Assembly (NCBI GenBank): GCA_902702965.1 | Contig: CACRXP010000089.1 | Coordinates: forward strand, 1,222,330 to 1,286,329 | From: Spirometra erinaceieuropaei | Lineage: Eukaryota; Platyhelminthes; Cestoda; Diphyllobothriidea; Diphyllobothriidae | Direction of reading: 5' to 3' | Length of the DNA stretch: 64,000 nt | In this document: positions 22,380-33,847 of the stretch, in pieces | Layout: each line of letters begins with the position of its first letter | How positions within the stretch are numbered: the stretch's first letter is position 1 | Notes under the pieces: generated by a model | Database searches by the model: none | Told to the model about the DNA's origin: nothing | What the model saw: only the letters and a program-made list of their open reading frames with translations | Position numbers and translations under genes: made by a program

Positions 22380-23100
22380 CCTCGTGATCACCACTGAGGC
22401 TCGTAATAAAGGCGGTGATAACTTGTCAGTCCGCGGCCGTCGCTAATTGCCGGAATTTCATCATCAGTGCTGGATGATGACTTGGCAATTTGGCCCACTG
22501 TCACCCGGATGGTTGATCACCCGAGTCCTCCCCACGTGACTGATTCCCCTGCTCAGGGAATTCTCAGCACTGCATATGATACCGGGAGGTCATTGCGATT
22601 GTTGATGGATTACGGGCCTGAGAACCATGATTCAGCAGCTCGCGGCTCACGCGTTTGTCAGCGCTTGCGAGGATTCTGGCCTCGCGAAACTTGAAAATAT
22701 GACCGGATTCCGTGGAATGAGCTGCCACACGAGAGCTGACGTCCTTCCTCCTCGTCGCTGCTGCGTACTCAGCCATGCGCGACCGAGGTAATCGCCCAGT
22801 TTGTCCGACGTAGTTGCTCTGTCCGCACCAGATCCGGTAAACGGCTCCAGACGTTTCCTGCCGTGGCAGCGGGTCTTTCGGCCTCATGACTTGGCGCCTG
22901 CTGGTTGCTTCCGGCCTGTGTGCAACTCCAACTTCAAGTGGAGTGAGAAGGTGGTTGACGGCTTCTGGGACGTTCCTCGCCATTGCTCGTTTACCCGAAG
23001 GGTTGCATTTCCGCAGTTTGCTCGAAGTCTTTTGTTGGTTCATCCGACAAAACGTTATTTGATAATGTGGGTGTCTCAAGGACATGAATAATTTAACTCT
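22380..23100 (-). mobile_element. Penelope-like element 1, GIY-YIG half
   Basis: A 173-residue minus-strand reading (22,564-23,085) gives the linker HLLTPLEVGVAHRPEA and VMRPKDPLPRQ, then the GIY-YIG endonuclease with AVYRIWCG and NYVGQTGRLPRSRMAEY, then SSRVAAHSTESGHIFKF and KRVSRELL. Linker and nuclease order is that of Penelope-like elements. Downstream on the same strand (about 22,400-22,450) RGLTSYHRLYYEPQW then a stop fits the protein's end. The RT half is absent. The element starts only about 240 bp past the KDELR poly-A signal, in opposite orientation. Confidence 0.85.
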
Positions 23101-23234
23101 TCTGACGGCACAGTTTTCGGTTAATAGTTAAAAAGTTAAGACTAAATCTATTAGCCTCATTTGAATTAATTCTACGTGGGTTGTCTTCATACTTTTGGAG
23201 GAGGGTGTACCGATAAAGACAATGCAGATGAGGA

Positions 23235-23375
23235 TGTCCATTTTCAGCTTCAAGTCCGTCGCCAGTCCGCCAAACTCAACCCCAGGTCTGGATCACTTTG
23301 ATTCGAACCTGTGCCCTTTGGTCATTGAGCGTTAACTAGTCCAACGCTCTTCCGTTGGGATACGAGTCCGTTGTC
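23235..23375 (-). repeat. tRNA-derived SINE, head region
   Basis: The minus strand from about 23,372 reads a tRNA-like head with box A-like GGAAGAGCGTTGGACTAG and box B GGTTCGAATC, followed by AAAGTGATCC and GGGGTTGAG, the same body start seen at 34.8 kb. Box B matches the polymerase III consensus. The body beyond about 23,240 has diverged. Confidence 0.65.
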
Positions 23376-23929
23376 CTGTTGGGTTTGGTCGTGAATATTA
23401 ACTATGACTGTGAACGCCATTTCATCATATCTTACTACTTTCCTTATCCTCCTGGAGAACTAGAGTCGTTGTCAAAACTCGATCACGTTGTATTTGGAGT
23501 ATTTAAGACGAAAGGAAATATAAAGGCCTTGAACGGAGGAGCCGGAGGGGATTCCTATCCTACTTTTATTCAGAAATGTTCCCTCCGGCAACTTGCAGCC
23601 GACCATGAGTTTCTATAGATATGCGTCAACCTTCAGCTAGCTTTATTATATTGCCTTAGGGAGTTTGCGGTAATCTCTTTTCAAAACATGTCTGAGGCTT
23701 AGCAAATGTCTGTTTTGGAAGGCCATTAGCTGAAACATGGAGATTTAGAATGGTGGCTTCTCATTTGTTCATCAAACCGCTCGGATGCCATTCCCGAGTA
23801 ACTGTGACTGTTCTCGGCAGTGGTCGACAATACGAAGGCTCATGGCTGAACTGGTTGGGCCTTTGACTAAATTACTTGATGATTAACTGCCCAGAGGTCA
23901 AATATCAGGTACCTGAGGCCTGTACTTGG

Positions 23930-24110
23930 CGTGTGGCTGACTGATGACAACAAATAAGCCAGAACTGGTCAGACTAGCCCCATATCTCTTCGTCGGCATC
24001 TCTTCTACATCACTATGCGACTGCCTGCCACGATTTAGCTGCAAACTCGAGGGCGGAACAGAAGGATCATGTTCCGCGCTTCAATCAGACCGCCGAAGTC
24101 TCATTTGCAC
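23930..24110 (+). repeat. SINE body, same family as at 32.0, 35.0 and 37.6 kb
   Basis: Shares CTGATGAC-AC-AATAAGCCAGAA, CTTCGTCGGCA, CACTATGCGACTGCCTG and ATGTTCCG with the other copies, in the same order. It is the most diverged copy and lacks the tRNA-like head. Confidence 0.6.
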
Positions 24111-24255
24111 GTTACTTTAAATCTCAACCTGTTCAAAAATGTAGCCTTATGTACTGCCCTCGCAACCTGGCGTCTGGTTGCTCTACAATTCATTTGAATA
24201 CTGTTAAACGTGCTAAATGCCCAGTTGCCATGATAAAGTCTTGCCCCATTGAGTT

Positions 24256-24356
24256 ATTCATAGATGTTTTGGCAAATTTTGAATAATTCATATTGACACA
24301 ACATACCCATCTGGGTCAATATGAACTATTCAAAATCTGCCAAAACACCTATGAAT
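24256..24356. repeat. 101-bp near-perfect hairpin
   Basis: The left arm 24,256-24,297 begins ATTCATAGATGTTTTGGCAA and the right arm 24,315-24,356 ends TGCCAAAACACCTATGAAT. The arms are about 42 bp each with a handful of mismatches around an 18-base loop. It could be a small palindromic MITE, or the source of a hairpin RNA. Confidence 0.75.
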
Positions 24357-24518
24357 TTCGTAAGCCTAGTAGTCATCTGGTGAATTCTAGGTGAATTACC
24401 TAGGAGATCCTGCTTGGGTAGTCAACTTACTGTATCAGATTTGGTGGATTCTAGACGTTGCGGTAGGTTGGGCGGGTAACTTGACCCAAATGTGATTAAA
24501 TTCGCGTCGTCCGGCGGG

Positions 24519-24598
24519 GCCTCGTAGCTGAAGTGCTTAATGCGTTGGCTGTACTAAGGTTTTCCCCTCACTGCGTGGGTATGAACCCCACCAAGGCG
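24519..24598 (+). repeat. tRNA-like sequence (SINE head or tRNA pseudogene)
   Basis: GCCTCGTAGCTGAAGTGC resembles the acceptor strand plus D arm with a box A. GTGGGTATGAACCCCAC folds as a T arm with five pairs, the loop TATGAAC differing from TTCGAAC at one key position. A long variable-like segment lies between, as in serine or leucine tRNAs. The acceptor stem pairs only partly (GCCT/AGGC). The weak stem and changed T loop argue for a SINE head or pseudogene, not a working tRNA. Confidence 0.5.
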
Positions 24599-25079
24599 CC
24601 GAGTTTTTCGCGGGTCAATATGCATTGAGTTATTGACATGGAAAGTCACGTCCACAGACTACAGTCTGCTCTTTTCCCTTTCATTGTAGGCGGGGCTGAT
24701 GACGCGGCCGCACTGACAAAACCCAAACCAGAGGGTGGTGGAAAAATGGAAGGGGTGTAAGTAGGTCTTTTATTTTGGGGGAAACATGGCAACTAGTAAG
24801 AAAGTGCGGAAGTTAACAGGAGGAAGGAAATAAATATGAAGAAGGTTGTTGAACTCAGCCAGTTAGGTTTACAGGGCAGGGCACAATTTGAAGAACGATG
24901 TGTCGCAAAATATCTGGAGAATCGCTAGCTTCCGCTTGGCGACGAATCTTCTCGAAACATTTAACGAATCGGCAGTGGCTGTTGCTATCAACTAATTATC
25001 ATCACTACTCAACTAATAGTGCCACTGGTTATTGATGAATTTAATTAAGGAATTGTGGGATTACTGAGTATATATTCAA
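24599..25079. other. No gene recognised
   Basis: The first 150 bases may be the body of the tRNA-headed repeat just upstream. The remainder is AT-rich noncoding sequence. Confidence 0.4.
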
Positions 25080-25345
25080 CGGTTATTGAAACAGCAAGCC
25101 TAACCCTAATCCTGTCCGTAACACTAACCTGATCCTTGAACTCCAGCCTTAACCAAACCCCAGCCATAACCATGAACTTAACCCTAACCTAATGTTTGCA
25201 CCTCAGCCTAGTCCAAGCCCTAACCTTAATCTAGTCCAAACCCTAATCATAACTGTAAACCTAACTCTAACCTAGTTCTCGAGCTTTAACCTATCCCTAA
25301 CCCTGTTAACAGCCCTAACACTAATGCTAACCCTAACACTGATTT
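25080..25345 (-). repeat. Degenerate interstitial telomere-like repeat (CCCTAA strand)
   Basis: Dozens of CCCTAA, CCTAACC and AACCCTAAC units with substitutions and small insertions, for example GCTAACCCTAACACTG at the right end. TTAGGG is the known flatworm telomere unit. The block is too degenerate and too internal to be a telomere. Confidence 0.8.
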
Positions 25346-25779
25346 TTAAACCCTTAAGCCAGTCTCTAAGGTGGATATCCTTGGTTTTGGATCTGGAGGG
25401 GGGTTATAGTACACTCTAACCAAGTTCGGTCCCAGAAGATTTAGCTGAACAAATGACTGCCCAGTTGGTTTCACAGGGGTAACGTAAAACTTGTGAAATT
25501 CAGTCGCAATCGTCTGGGCTTTATGCTGAGCGGTCACAAACTTTAAAAGCTCTGATTAACGTGACTATTAAAGGACCACCGGAGGCTCAATATAATAGAA
25601 CAGGAAGTTGCATAGTAGAAAACATAACCTCAAAAAAAGGCTTCCGATACCGTTAACTTTTGAGTACTTGTTGAAAAACGCTACGAATATGGTCTGGCCA
25701 AAAACTCAACTAAATGAATCAAAAGCCTTGTAGAACATGGTATCTTTCACGTGTACTTATGAGTTGACTCACCAGCAGA

Positions 25780-26002
25780 GTTGCCGGAGCACGGCGCTGT
25801 CCTCAGAGCATTGTAAATAAACTGATCTATGCTTGGACTTAAAGGATAAATATACACAGGTATATACGCCAGTAGAATTAGAAGAAACAAAGTAATCACG
25901 AGAATGCAACTTGATGATAGATTGTTGTTGAAAGCTGTGCCTAAGTTCTTAAACATCGTATTTTTGGCGCACTAAAACAAAACGCTTTTTCATGTCACTA
26001 CA
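25780..26002 (-). repeat. 3' LTR of Gypsy-2
   Basis: Matches 28,790-28,995 through AATAAACTG, TTGGACTTAAAGGATAAATA, GCGCACTAAAACAAAAC and CTTTTTCATG. The right edge is placed at ACA before a purine-rich tract on the element strand (GGGAGGGGGAGTAT), the likely polypurine tract. The left edge is uncertain by tens of bases. Confidence 0.75.
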
Positions 26003-26260
26003 ATACTCCCCCTCCCACGAGAGCAGAGTTTGAATGTGCAAAATGGGCGTGAATTAGACAAGCGTTAGGCATAATGTAAAAGTTAGTAACGACTAAGGAA
26101 ACGGATACAACAACCGCTGCCCGTAGGGGCTAAAACTGCAAGGGGGGAACGCACAGGGTTATCAGGTGTAAGCGGAGGCAGGAGATGGGAAGAGGCATCG
26201 TGGTGGATGAAGAAGGTTGATCTGTTGGGGTGGACGAAAGAGGGTCGGTATAAGCCACCT

Positions 26261-26464
26261 TCAGCCGATCGAATGATACCACCTCGGTGCGATTGCCACC
26301 CCAAAGGGTCCGTCACAGGGCCGTTGTGGTGCCTTATAAACACTATCTGTGCGGACAAATACGGAAGAACATGTTAGCAAGTTAGGGTCAATATATGACG
26401 GTGTCAATGTAGCAGAGTATAAGGATAGGGGTTGGATGACTGTTTGGGTCTGCTGCTGGCGCAA
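26261..26464 (-). pseudogene. Gypsy-2 integrase C-terminal fragment
   Basis: A 67-residue reading contains SYIDPNLLTCSSVFVRTDSV and PCDGPFGV, the region just after the integrase core in many flatworm Gypsy Pol proteins (VFVR.D....L...YDGPF.V). It ends in the element's 3' region. The core that should precede it is absent. Confidence 0.7.
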
Positions 26465-26496
26465 TCGGAGGCCTCAGCACAATGGAGAGCTCGACT

Positions 26497-27488
26497 TCAT
26501 TTAGAGGGTGAACAAGAGCGGTTGTATCCGAAAAGGTCTCTTTTGACACGTTGAAAAGCGTCCACGCCTGTGTCAGGAAACGAAAATTCACGGTTTTTGC
26601 CCCGTGAAAGATTTCTGAGGGGGAACATTAATTGAACGCAGTGAAGGATAAGATGACGGTGAAAATTTACAAGGGTTTTAAAACGATGCAGTTGTCGGAA
26701 AGAAATGGGAGCAGGCAACTTGAGAATAGCTGAAACTTTGGCGTCAATGGGATGACAGTCGAAGGCTTCTACGCACTGTCCTAGGAGCAAGAACGAGGGA
26801 ATGCCAAAAACACATTTATAGGACTTAACGAAAACACCAAATCGGCTCAGCTTGATACTGATATTCACTGGAACTTACAGTCAGAAGATCATCGACATAA
26901 ACAAAGACGAAAGTTAAGTCGAGGAGAACTTAGTTAGTGAAACGTTTAAAATTTTGGGCAGAGTTATGGAATCCAAGAACATCCTGACGATCCCGAAAAG
27001 ACTGAATGGAGTTGTAATCGCAACTTTTGAAATGTCTCCTGGAGCAACAGACATTTTGTGAAAGGCGCCACTAGGTCACTGGTGGAAAATATCGTTGTAC
27101 CGGCTAGACTGTATGAAAAGTCATGAAGGTGTGTAAGTTGATATCTGTCAGAGACAGCGCAGTTGTTTAATATTCGGTTATCAGCACATGGAAGCGTGCG
27201 CGTGAGAAAATGTTTGTAAACTATATGCATAGGGACGGCCCGTAGACGAGTGAAGGACAGCACTATGTCAAGCTTCATCATATGACTGAACCCAGACTTC
27301 GCGATGACTAACTTTTCAATCGCTAAATGACGAGGACGGCTAGAAGCGGGTGGTCCAGTCGAAATATAACGCAAGACGGAATGGTTAATAGGCTGGTCAA
27401 ACTTTGGAGGCCGGATTATAGATAGAAATCCCGAAAGCAAACGTTGATAGTGAGTGGACGAAGGGATGAAATCATACGAGTCGAACAA
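26497..27488 (-). pseudogene. Gypsy-2 reverse transcriptase
   Basis: The upper piece (26,964-27,488) has HSVLRYISTGPPASSRPR, SDRYQLTHLHDFSYSLAG and TIFSTSDLV, the RT fingers and motif A region. The lower piece (26,497-26,868) has SRFGVFVKSYKCVFGIPS, FKTLVNFHRHLI and NREFSFPDTGVDAFQRVK, the thumb and connection to RNase H. The YLDD box should fall between 26,870 and 26,960, where the frame is disrupted (VDDL-like text at about 26,890). The order of motifs is normal; frameshifts inactivate it. Confidence 0.83.
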
Positions 27489-27893
27489 TGTTATCGGGTC
27501 AACAAGTGTATGAGACCTTATTTCAATGAGGAGACGGAAAAAGGATATAGAATCGGTACCGAGAATAAAGGTATGAACATCAGCAATAGTAAATGGCCAA
27601 CAGATGGAACATCGTACCTCAAGGTCTAAAGTTAAGGGATTTTGACTAAATGTTTTAATGGGGGTACTATTAACTGCCTGGAGAAAAAAATGAAGAGTTG
27701 GATGACTTGCGGTCGGTCGTAGAGGATGTGGTTAGACTGATGTCAGCGCCAGTGTCCACGAGGGGATTACGATAGGAACTCCTGTCGAAAATGTGGAACA
27801 GACAACTTTGGAAGATTGGACCGACCAAGTTCGTCGCCATTACTGGCTGGCAGGTGAGTTTTCCGCCGAAGATTTCTCATAACGAAATGGTGG

Positions 27894-28600
27894 TCAACAG
27901 TGATGGGCATTCAACCCATAGGTGGGATGGTAGCAGCAACCGTCGGACGTAAACGAGCCCGACACTACAGTGGGAGACCTCTGACGGCGAGTAGTGGGTG
28001 GACTTCGATGGCGACAGACGTGTGGAGCATGAAGCTGGTAAACTTCAAGGATGAGGTCGTCTGGACGTTCCATGACATTCTCGATAATATGCGTAGTTGG
28101 CGCAACTGTGGTACGACTAGCAGCATTGACTGTGCCAGGCAGCTGGTAGTATTTCGGAATGGATAGGTTGCATGGAAGAGGGCAGTCTTGGAGAAGAAGT
28201 TGTCTAAACATTGTGGCATCAAAATTTTGCCCGTCCACCATCTGCTCCAACCGCCTAAGTGGCTCCGTAGGCTTCCTCAGAAATGAAGCGCTACAGGCGT
28301 CTTTGTGTTGATAGGGAAAAGTGGGAGATGAGAGCCTGCTTTAGAGCAGTGCAGGCGGACAATCTATTATATCGTGATGGTCCGTGGTAATCTCCCTTAG
28401 CAATGCTGCTACACTGTAGTGAAATTTCGTATCCTACTTTGCAATCTGGCGAAGGGCGAAACTGGATTCTACAATGCGCAGCCACAGCGCGATATCACTA
28501 AGCCACACGGCTGAAAAGGCCAAAAGTGTGAATGCCGGTTATCGGCTGGCTGGTAGAAGCGCTGGCTTGATTAACCGATGTCTTTCGGAGGTCAGATAAC
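27894..28600 (-). pseudogene. Gypsy-2 gag region
   Basis: The 118-residue reading at 27,894-28,250 starts EQMVDGQNFDATMFRQLLLQ with LLQDCPLPCNLS, resembling the FLQ.LP..V gag segment of flatworm Gypsy elements. The overlapping frame (27,965-28,222) has FFSKTALFHATYP. Sequence to about 28,600 is probably the upstream capsid part, but its motifs are weak. Confidence 0.5.
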
Positions 28601-28789
28601 TGGGGTAGATGACTGGCGCGTTGACACTGAGAATGAAGGGCAGCACTCGTACTGATTGATGAGGTGAGGCAGTGTAGATAGCAATTAAAGTCTGGCTAAA
28701 ATAATGTGATCAATGAAAAGTCGGCCAGGGATGAATTCGATAGAGAATAGTTAAGCACATAAATGAAACAGAATGCGCTAGGAAAGATA

Positions 28790-28995
28790 CGGAGTCACTA
28801 ATGTTTTTAATAAACCTGTGCATGATTGGACTTAAAGGATAAATATACACAGCTTTATGCGCGAGTAGACTTAGAAGAAATAAAGTAAACACGGGAATGC
28901 AGCTTGATGGCAAATTGTTATTGAACGTTATGTCCAAGTTCTTACAGGCCACATTTTCAGCGCACTAAAACAAAACACTTTTTCATGCCATCATA
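28790..28995 (-). repeat. 5' LTR of Gypsy-2
   Basis: Partner of 25,780-26,002. Both LTRs contain a homologous minus-strand open reading with a hydrophobic middle (LFLL-LLA and VYIYPLSP). The reading continues past the LTR and is probably incidental. Confidence 0.75.
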
Positions 28996-30250
28996 GTGTT
29001 TTTAAAGATCCTCTTCCTCGTTCTTACACATTATGGATCTTTCTAACACCTATCTACTACCCTATGTTAGCAGATAACATTAACATTTCGAAGCAGACGC
29101 AGGACCATGTTCCTAATCAAAAAGATGCTTTCCGAATTTTTGCCTGATTTAAACGGATACGCAGGGATTCCTGTTTTACGTAAGTCACCCCGATCTGGAC
29201 TTAGGAATACCTTTTGATATAGCTTCAGGTGGGGAAACAATTTCGCGAACCAAATCAACCGCTGACCTAGAGATTTCAACTTTCAGCGGTCTAATAAATT
29301 CTTCTTGATTTCTACGGTCTACCTCCAAGACTCGCCCACGTTTCCACCGCCTCACAAGTTAATGCCCTCTAATACCATGGACTATAATTCATTGATGTGA
29401 TCTGCATAACTCGTACGAAACGTGACGAATTTGGGAAAAAACTCAGCAACAGGCAGTCACATTTGTTTGCCTCATTCGTAATTAATGTCCTGAAAGCATA
29501 TGCACCTAAATCGTCATGCAAAGGGGTACGTCCGCTGACGAGTTCTTCTTTAAGTCTCCGACGCTTTTATGAAGCCGAGTAAATGTGCTTCCTCACACCC
29601 GAGGACTTGTCAGCAGATAATCCTCATTAGTGAACAAGAATTTAAGTTTCCAAGAAACCGGGATTATTTCGAAAGTCAGAGCTCTGGAGGGCTACATTTG
29701 TCGACGCAAGTGGAAAGACACAGGCGTACTGACCAACAAAAACGATTTAACCCGGTCTGAAACCCATAAAATAGCATCAGGTGTATACCACGCAGTCTCC
29801 TTCTTATTGGCCTTTGAAATGGTCCCCAGCCACTACTACTTATTGTTTGCTAGGACGATATTAGTTTCTCCTTGCCAAAAGTAATTGTCAATATGGTTAC
29901 ATGTTTTCAGGATGATTGCAATTTTCTAGTAACGAGTGCATACTAAAACAGCATGATGAAACTACTTTTGGTAAATAAAATGATTCACAGATAAGACATA
30001 ATCATCTAAACAAACCAGCTGGAAATAGTCAGAAAGTTCAAGTTCTTTTGATCTCTGCAAGTGTTTCATGCATAAAGCAAGTCTTCATTGAATTGTACAA
30101 AAATAAATCCTGATTAAGAAGTCAAGTCCGGCAAACGTATGCTTTCGTTTATTCATCATCAGGCCTGTACAGTAATATAAGGGAGGGCAGAATAGCCTAA
30201 TTTCAACAGCCAATGAAAGTCAGTATGGGGAATAGGGTTGAGGAGCGTTC
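28996..30250. other. No gene recognised
   Basis: AT-rich sequence with short readings (up to 84 residues) and no family resemblance on either strand. Confidence 0.45.
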
Positions 30251-30278
30251 AGAGGTTAGGGGCCAGATTCTAGTTCTG

Positions 30279-31040
30279 TCAGGGGCTTAGGAAGGGGGAG
30301 AGGCAAGGTGTCTGGCGATTAGCTGGCCCTGTTTCATCGCTGTAACGTGGCGTGGCGGGTTTGAACACATGGTAAGTTTGTCTTTGCCCAAGGCAGCCTT
30401 TGTACTTGCACAAACGCTTTATGCGAGCACAAGGCTGGGTTGGCCATCCGTATGACCATTGTCTCTGCCGTCGCAAGTATTCGCCGCTGCAGGAACTTGG
30501 AGTGTCTCCCCGGCACTTTATAGACGACTCGGGATGCTTGGTTGACGTCTACCCGGTGGCCACTGTCAACCAAGTGAGCTACTATTGCGCCAGTGATGGA
30601 CTTTTTCCAAATTTGATTTAGCCAGGCAGGATGATGCTCTCGCATCCGCTTGGATAGACGCCCAGTTGTTCGACCTATATAAACTGCCGCACAGGAGCAC
30701 GTGAAGGCGTAGATGCGCATTGAAGAGGTCTAAAGAACAGCCTATCCTTACCTTCAAGGTGAAGAAGTGGAGTGCTTGTGAAAACCAGTCTTGTCTTAGC
30801 GGCTAGGAACGTGCTCGCGATAGCAGCGTTTAAGCACTCTCCATATTCTCTCGAAATGGCAGTGTAATGAATAATCCCTTCTTCACAGCCATCGACGCAT
30901 CAAATTTTAGAGGGGTTCTTCCATATATTTGTTGATAAGCTTTTCGGGGTAGCCGTTTTCTCTCAGTGTTTTTTATGGTGGCGAGTTCATTCTCCACCGC
31001 ATCTGGAGTACATTTGCTCCTATTTCATTAATATGAGGGA
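30279..31040 (-). mobile_element. Penelope-like element 2, RT end and GIY-YIG domain
   Basis: On the minus strand near 30,920-31,030, CTPDAVENELATIKNT and NGYPEKLINKYM match the end of the Penelope RT. A 128-residue reading (30,334-30,720) then carries the GIY-YIG nuclease: AFTCSCAAVYIGRTTGRLSK and MREHHP, followed by HLVDSGHRVDV and FLQRRILATAET. The gap between them contains frame changes. The nuclease sequence differs strongly from elements 1 and 3, so it is a separate family. Confidence 0.85.
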
Positions 31041-32007
31041 AAATGTTTAAATGCAAACTATATCAGCCACGCACTGCTAAAAATGAACCAAATTCAGCTC
31101 GCGAATCAACCTAGATATCGTCCTCCATAGTCGGAATTTATATGATCAGGAAACTTCCCTGCCTAGAGAATACAATGCTGTCAATGCATTTTCAGAGCAC
31201 CTTTTCACGTTTTTCCTGACCTTCCGAAGCCTAGCAAGTTAATTTGATGCAAGATTATGCCGAAACCAGTCAGTAAAATGCTTTTCGGTTGTGTACATCT
31301 GACTGGTAAAGAGAAGGCACATTTTCCGTCCCCTGAAGAGAAGACGCAGATTAAAAGGACTTTCGAAATTATCAAGTTAACAGACATTTGTAATAAATTT
31401 GCATCTAACTCCGTTCGTTGAAATCGATTTGTTAATTTTCCCCTTATCTCTTGGACTGCACGCTAATTAATATGTATGCGAGGCGTTTTCGGAATTTTGT
31501 GGGGGCAGCCGTCTTGTTTTCAATTTCAAACTCAACCACCTTTAAGTGGTGTGCGAGTGCTGCTTACTCAAGCAAACTTGTTCACGGTTGACGTAAACAC
31601 TAGACTGCACTCGCGTGACCAGTGTTGACAGGGCCGAACAGCCAATCAGATTTTTATAATCTGAAACGCCCACTTCTGGCGACCAATAGAGCGGCTAGTC
31701 AGCTGAGGCCTCACTGTTGCCATGTCGTTAACATAATATCGTCGCACTTTTGGGTCCTGCTAGATGGAACAAGTAGCTCCTTGCGGGAAAATGCAATCAA
31801 TTTTTCGTCGTAATAGATATAACTTGAAGTGCCTTTGAGAGGACAGGCGGATTAACAGTTCCCAGGCCTCAGGTAAGATGAGCAGACGTTCTCTAATTAA
31901 TTGAGATTTATTTTGCAGTATAAAATCCTCAAACCTCGAACAATTGGGATTAAGAGCCATTTTGACTAAATTTAGATTGCGGTTTAAAGTTCTATGCATA
32001 TAAGTAA
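31041..32007. other. No gene recognised
   Basis: Short AT-rich readings only. A few readings reach 79 residues but contain no motif. Confidence 0.45.
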
Positions 32008-32152
32008 CCGGTCTCCCTTATCTTTGTCGGCTCCACCTCATCTATGTCTACTACTAGTCGCTGTGCGACTGCCTGCGAGGGTTCTAGTATGAGCCCCAAG
32101 GCACAACGGAACGAGCATGTTCCGTAACCTGATCGGCGAGCGCCCACTGTCA
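32008..32152 (+). repeat. SINE body copy
   Basis: Shares CCGGTCTCCCTTATCTTTGT, TAGTCGCTGTGCGACTGCCT, GGGTTCTAGTATGA-CCCCAA, GCACAACGG and TTCCGTA-CCTGATCGG with 34,997-35,168. The head is absent, so it is probably 5' truncated. Confidence 0.75.
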
Positions 32153-33847
32153 TAATATAAGTAACCTTCTGGCATTCAACAGTCGGAACCACTCGCGAGT
32201 TATCCGATCACGTCTCTATTTTCCAGTGCACAATGTAGGGCTGAGTTTTTCCGTAGGTGCTGATATTTAGATATCCTCCGCAACTCTGACCAGGGCAATT
32301 TTTGATAAATAGGGAAAAGAGCTCCAACTCCTGTTTCTTTTGAAAGAAAACTAAGACGCACTCAATGGGTGGCAGATTTATGCATGCATACGATTATCCA
32401 ACAGTGTCTCTATTTGACGGGTACTTCTATGATTCCAATCAGTTCCAAAACTAGCCACAAGCAAATAATGAAACGTTGATAAGCATGCGATTCTCCAGTA
32501 TTTCCAAGTGGACACTCGAGATCACGCTTGAAATACGAGACCCTAAATAATCTTCATCATTCAAAGTCCCTCTTTTCTGCCATAGATTATTCGGGAATAC
32601 CATTTTTAATCAGTGATATTTAAGCCATAACTAGGATGTTTAGTGACATATAGCGACAACTGCGGAGGGCTGAATAACAAATAGCCGCTTAATTTGCATC
32701 TACGAGTAAACTATTATATATTTTTTCATTTAATCCTCATACTGTAAACGTAAGTAACAATATCAAAACTGTGCATATTGTCACCCGAAACTGTCAATTT
32801 CTCCGTTAACCTCCAGCATATAGTATCGACTTCACTCAAAAGCTATAAGCCTGCAAACAACTCCGAGACCTGAAAAACATATCACATAAACCCTACAATT
32901 ATTCATCCTAAGGGTGAATTCACTTCCTATTAATAACATTGAACGTCCATCAGCCAATATCCAGATCAACTGCTACAACGACGTAAGGTACACCCCTGAC
33001 TTAGACAGTCACCTCATAACAATAAGTTACTGCACTATCCTCCGCAAATCGCAGGATGATGCAACCTGGCTAAGCAACATACCAGCTCGGCGGTTAAACG
33101 ACCACGGCTTATCAACTACCGCCTAGAGGCTGATCAGGAACACCCTTGCAGGCTTCGGCAAGATCTGAGAGTTCGACCGTTGAGATCAACGTCATCCACT
33201 ACCTGCCCCACGGATTAGACGCAGAACCGTTGTCTTGCGCATGGATTAGTTAATAATGAGGCAGACTTGCGCAGCACCTACTGCAAAACTTACAACATCT
33301 GGCCTATCTCATGAGACGTCAGTCGAAAATTCAAAATGTGTTTTCGGTTATAAAGGATTACTTGGGCTAGATTGTAATGTTGTTTATGGTGCAACATAAC
33401 CCCTACATATTTCAGTCAAGTCAGGATGCCGACTGTCGAATGAGCTCCTTTCCGGATGCCTACAAAAGCCGCACTTTGCGAAAAATGACCACTTAAGTAG
33501 TATGCATTCTTCCATGGGTTTCCCATGTCCTTATAAATTTAAATAAGTTTTAATGAGAGCATGCACATAAATATTGTTTTCTGTGCCCATTTGGCGGCGA
33601 ATTATTCCTCATACAAATATTATATTTAAATAAAGGATGTCTTTCGGTTAAAAAAGTCTGTAGTTGTAAGATCTTGTAGAAATATGGAATGCACATTCAT
33701 ACAGCATTGTACATTTACATTTAATGATGCCGCCTATGAAGTGTGCACCACTATCCACATTCATAGAGAAATCTTAAGAGCCCAGGGCATTTTCTTACAA
33801 GTGTAGAGAAATATGTACATAGTATGTCGCTCACAAACTGAGTGCTG
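32153..33847. other. AT-rich, no gene recognised
   Basis: Readings do not exceed about 70 residues. The last few hundred bases may be the decayed RT core of the Penelope-like element that follows. Confidence 0.4.

Larger units (their letters stand above)
25780..28995 (-). mobile_element. Internally deleted Gypsy element with LTRs (Gypsy-2)
   Basis: Direct repeats at about 25,780-26,002 and 28,790-28,995 flank minus-strand gag (28.5-27.9 kb), RT (27.49-26.50 kb) and the integrase C-terminus (26.46-26.26 kb). RNase H and the integrase core are missing: the RT/RNase H boundary at about 26,500 is followed directly by the integrase tail. Total length is about 3.2 kb against about 5 kb for intact Gypsy elements. 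Several frameshifts are also present. Confidence 0.83.

Noticed and set aside
24519..24598. Functional tRNA gene
   Set aside because: Acceptor stem pairs poorly and the T loop departs from TTCGAAC, so a SINE head or pseudogene is more likely.
25747..25956. Hydrophobic minus-strand reading shared by both Gypsy-2 LTRs as a gene
   Set aside because: The similarity is explained by LTR duplication. The readings end differently outside the LTRs.
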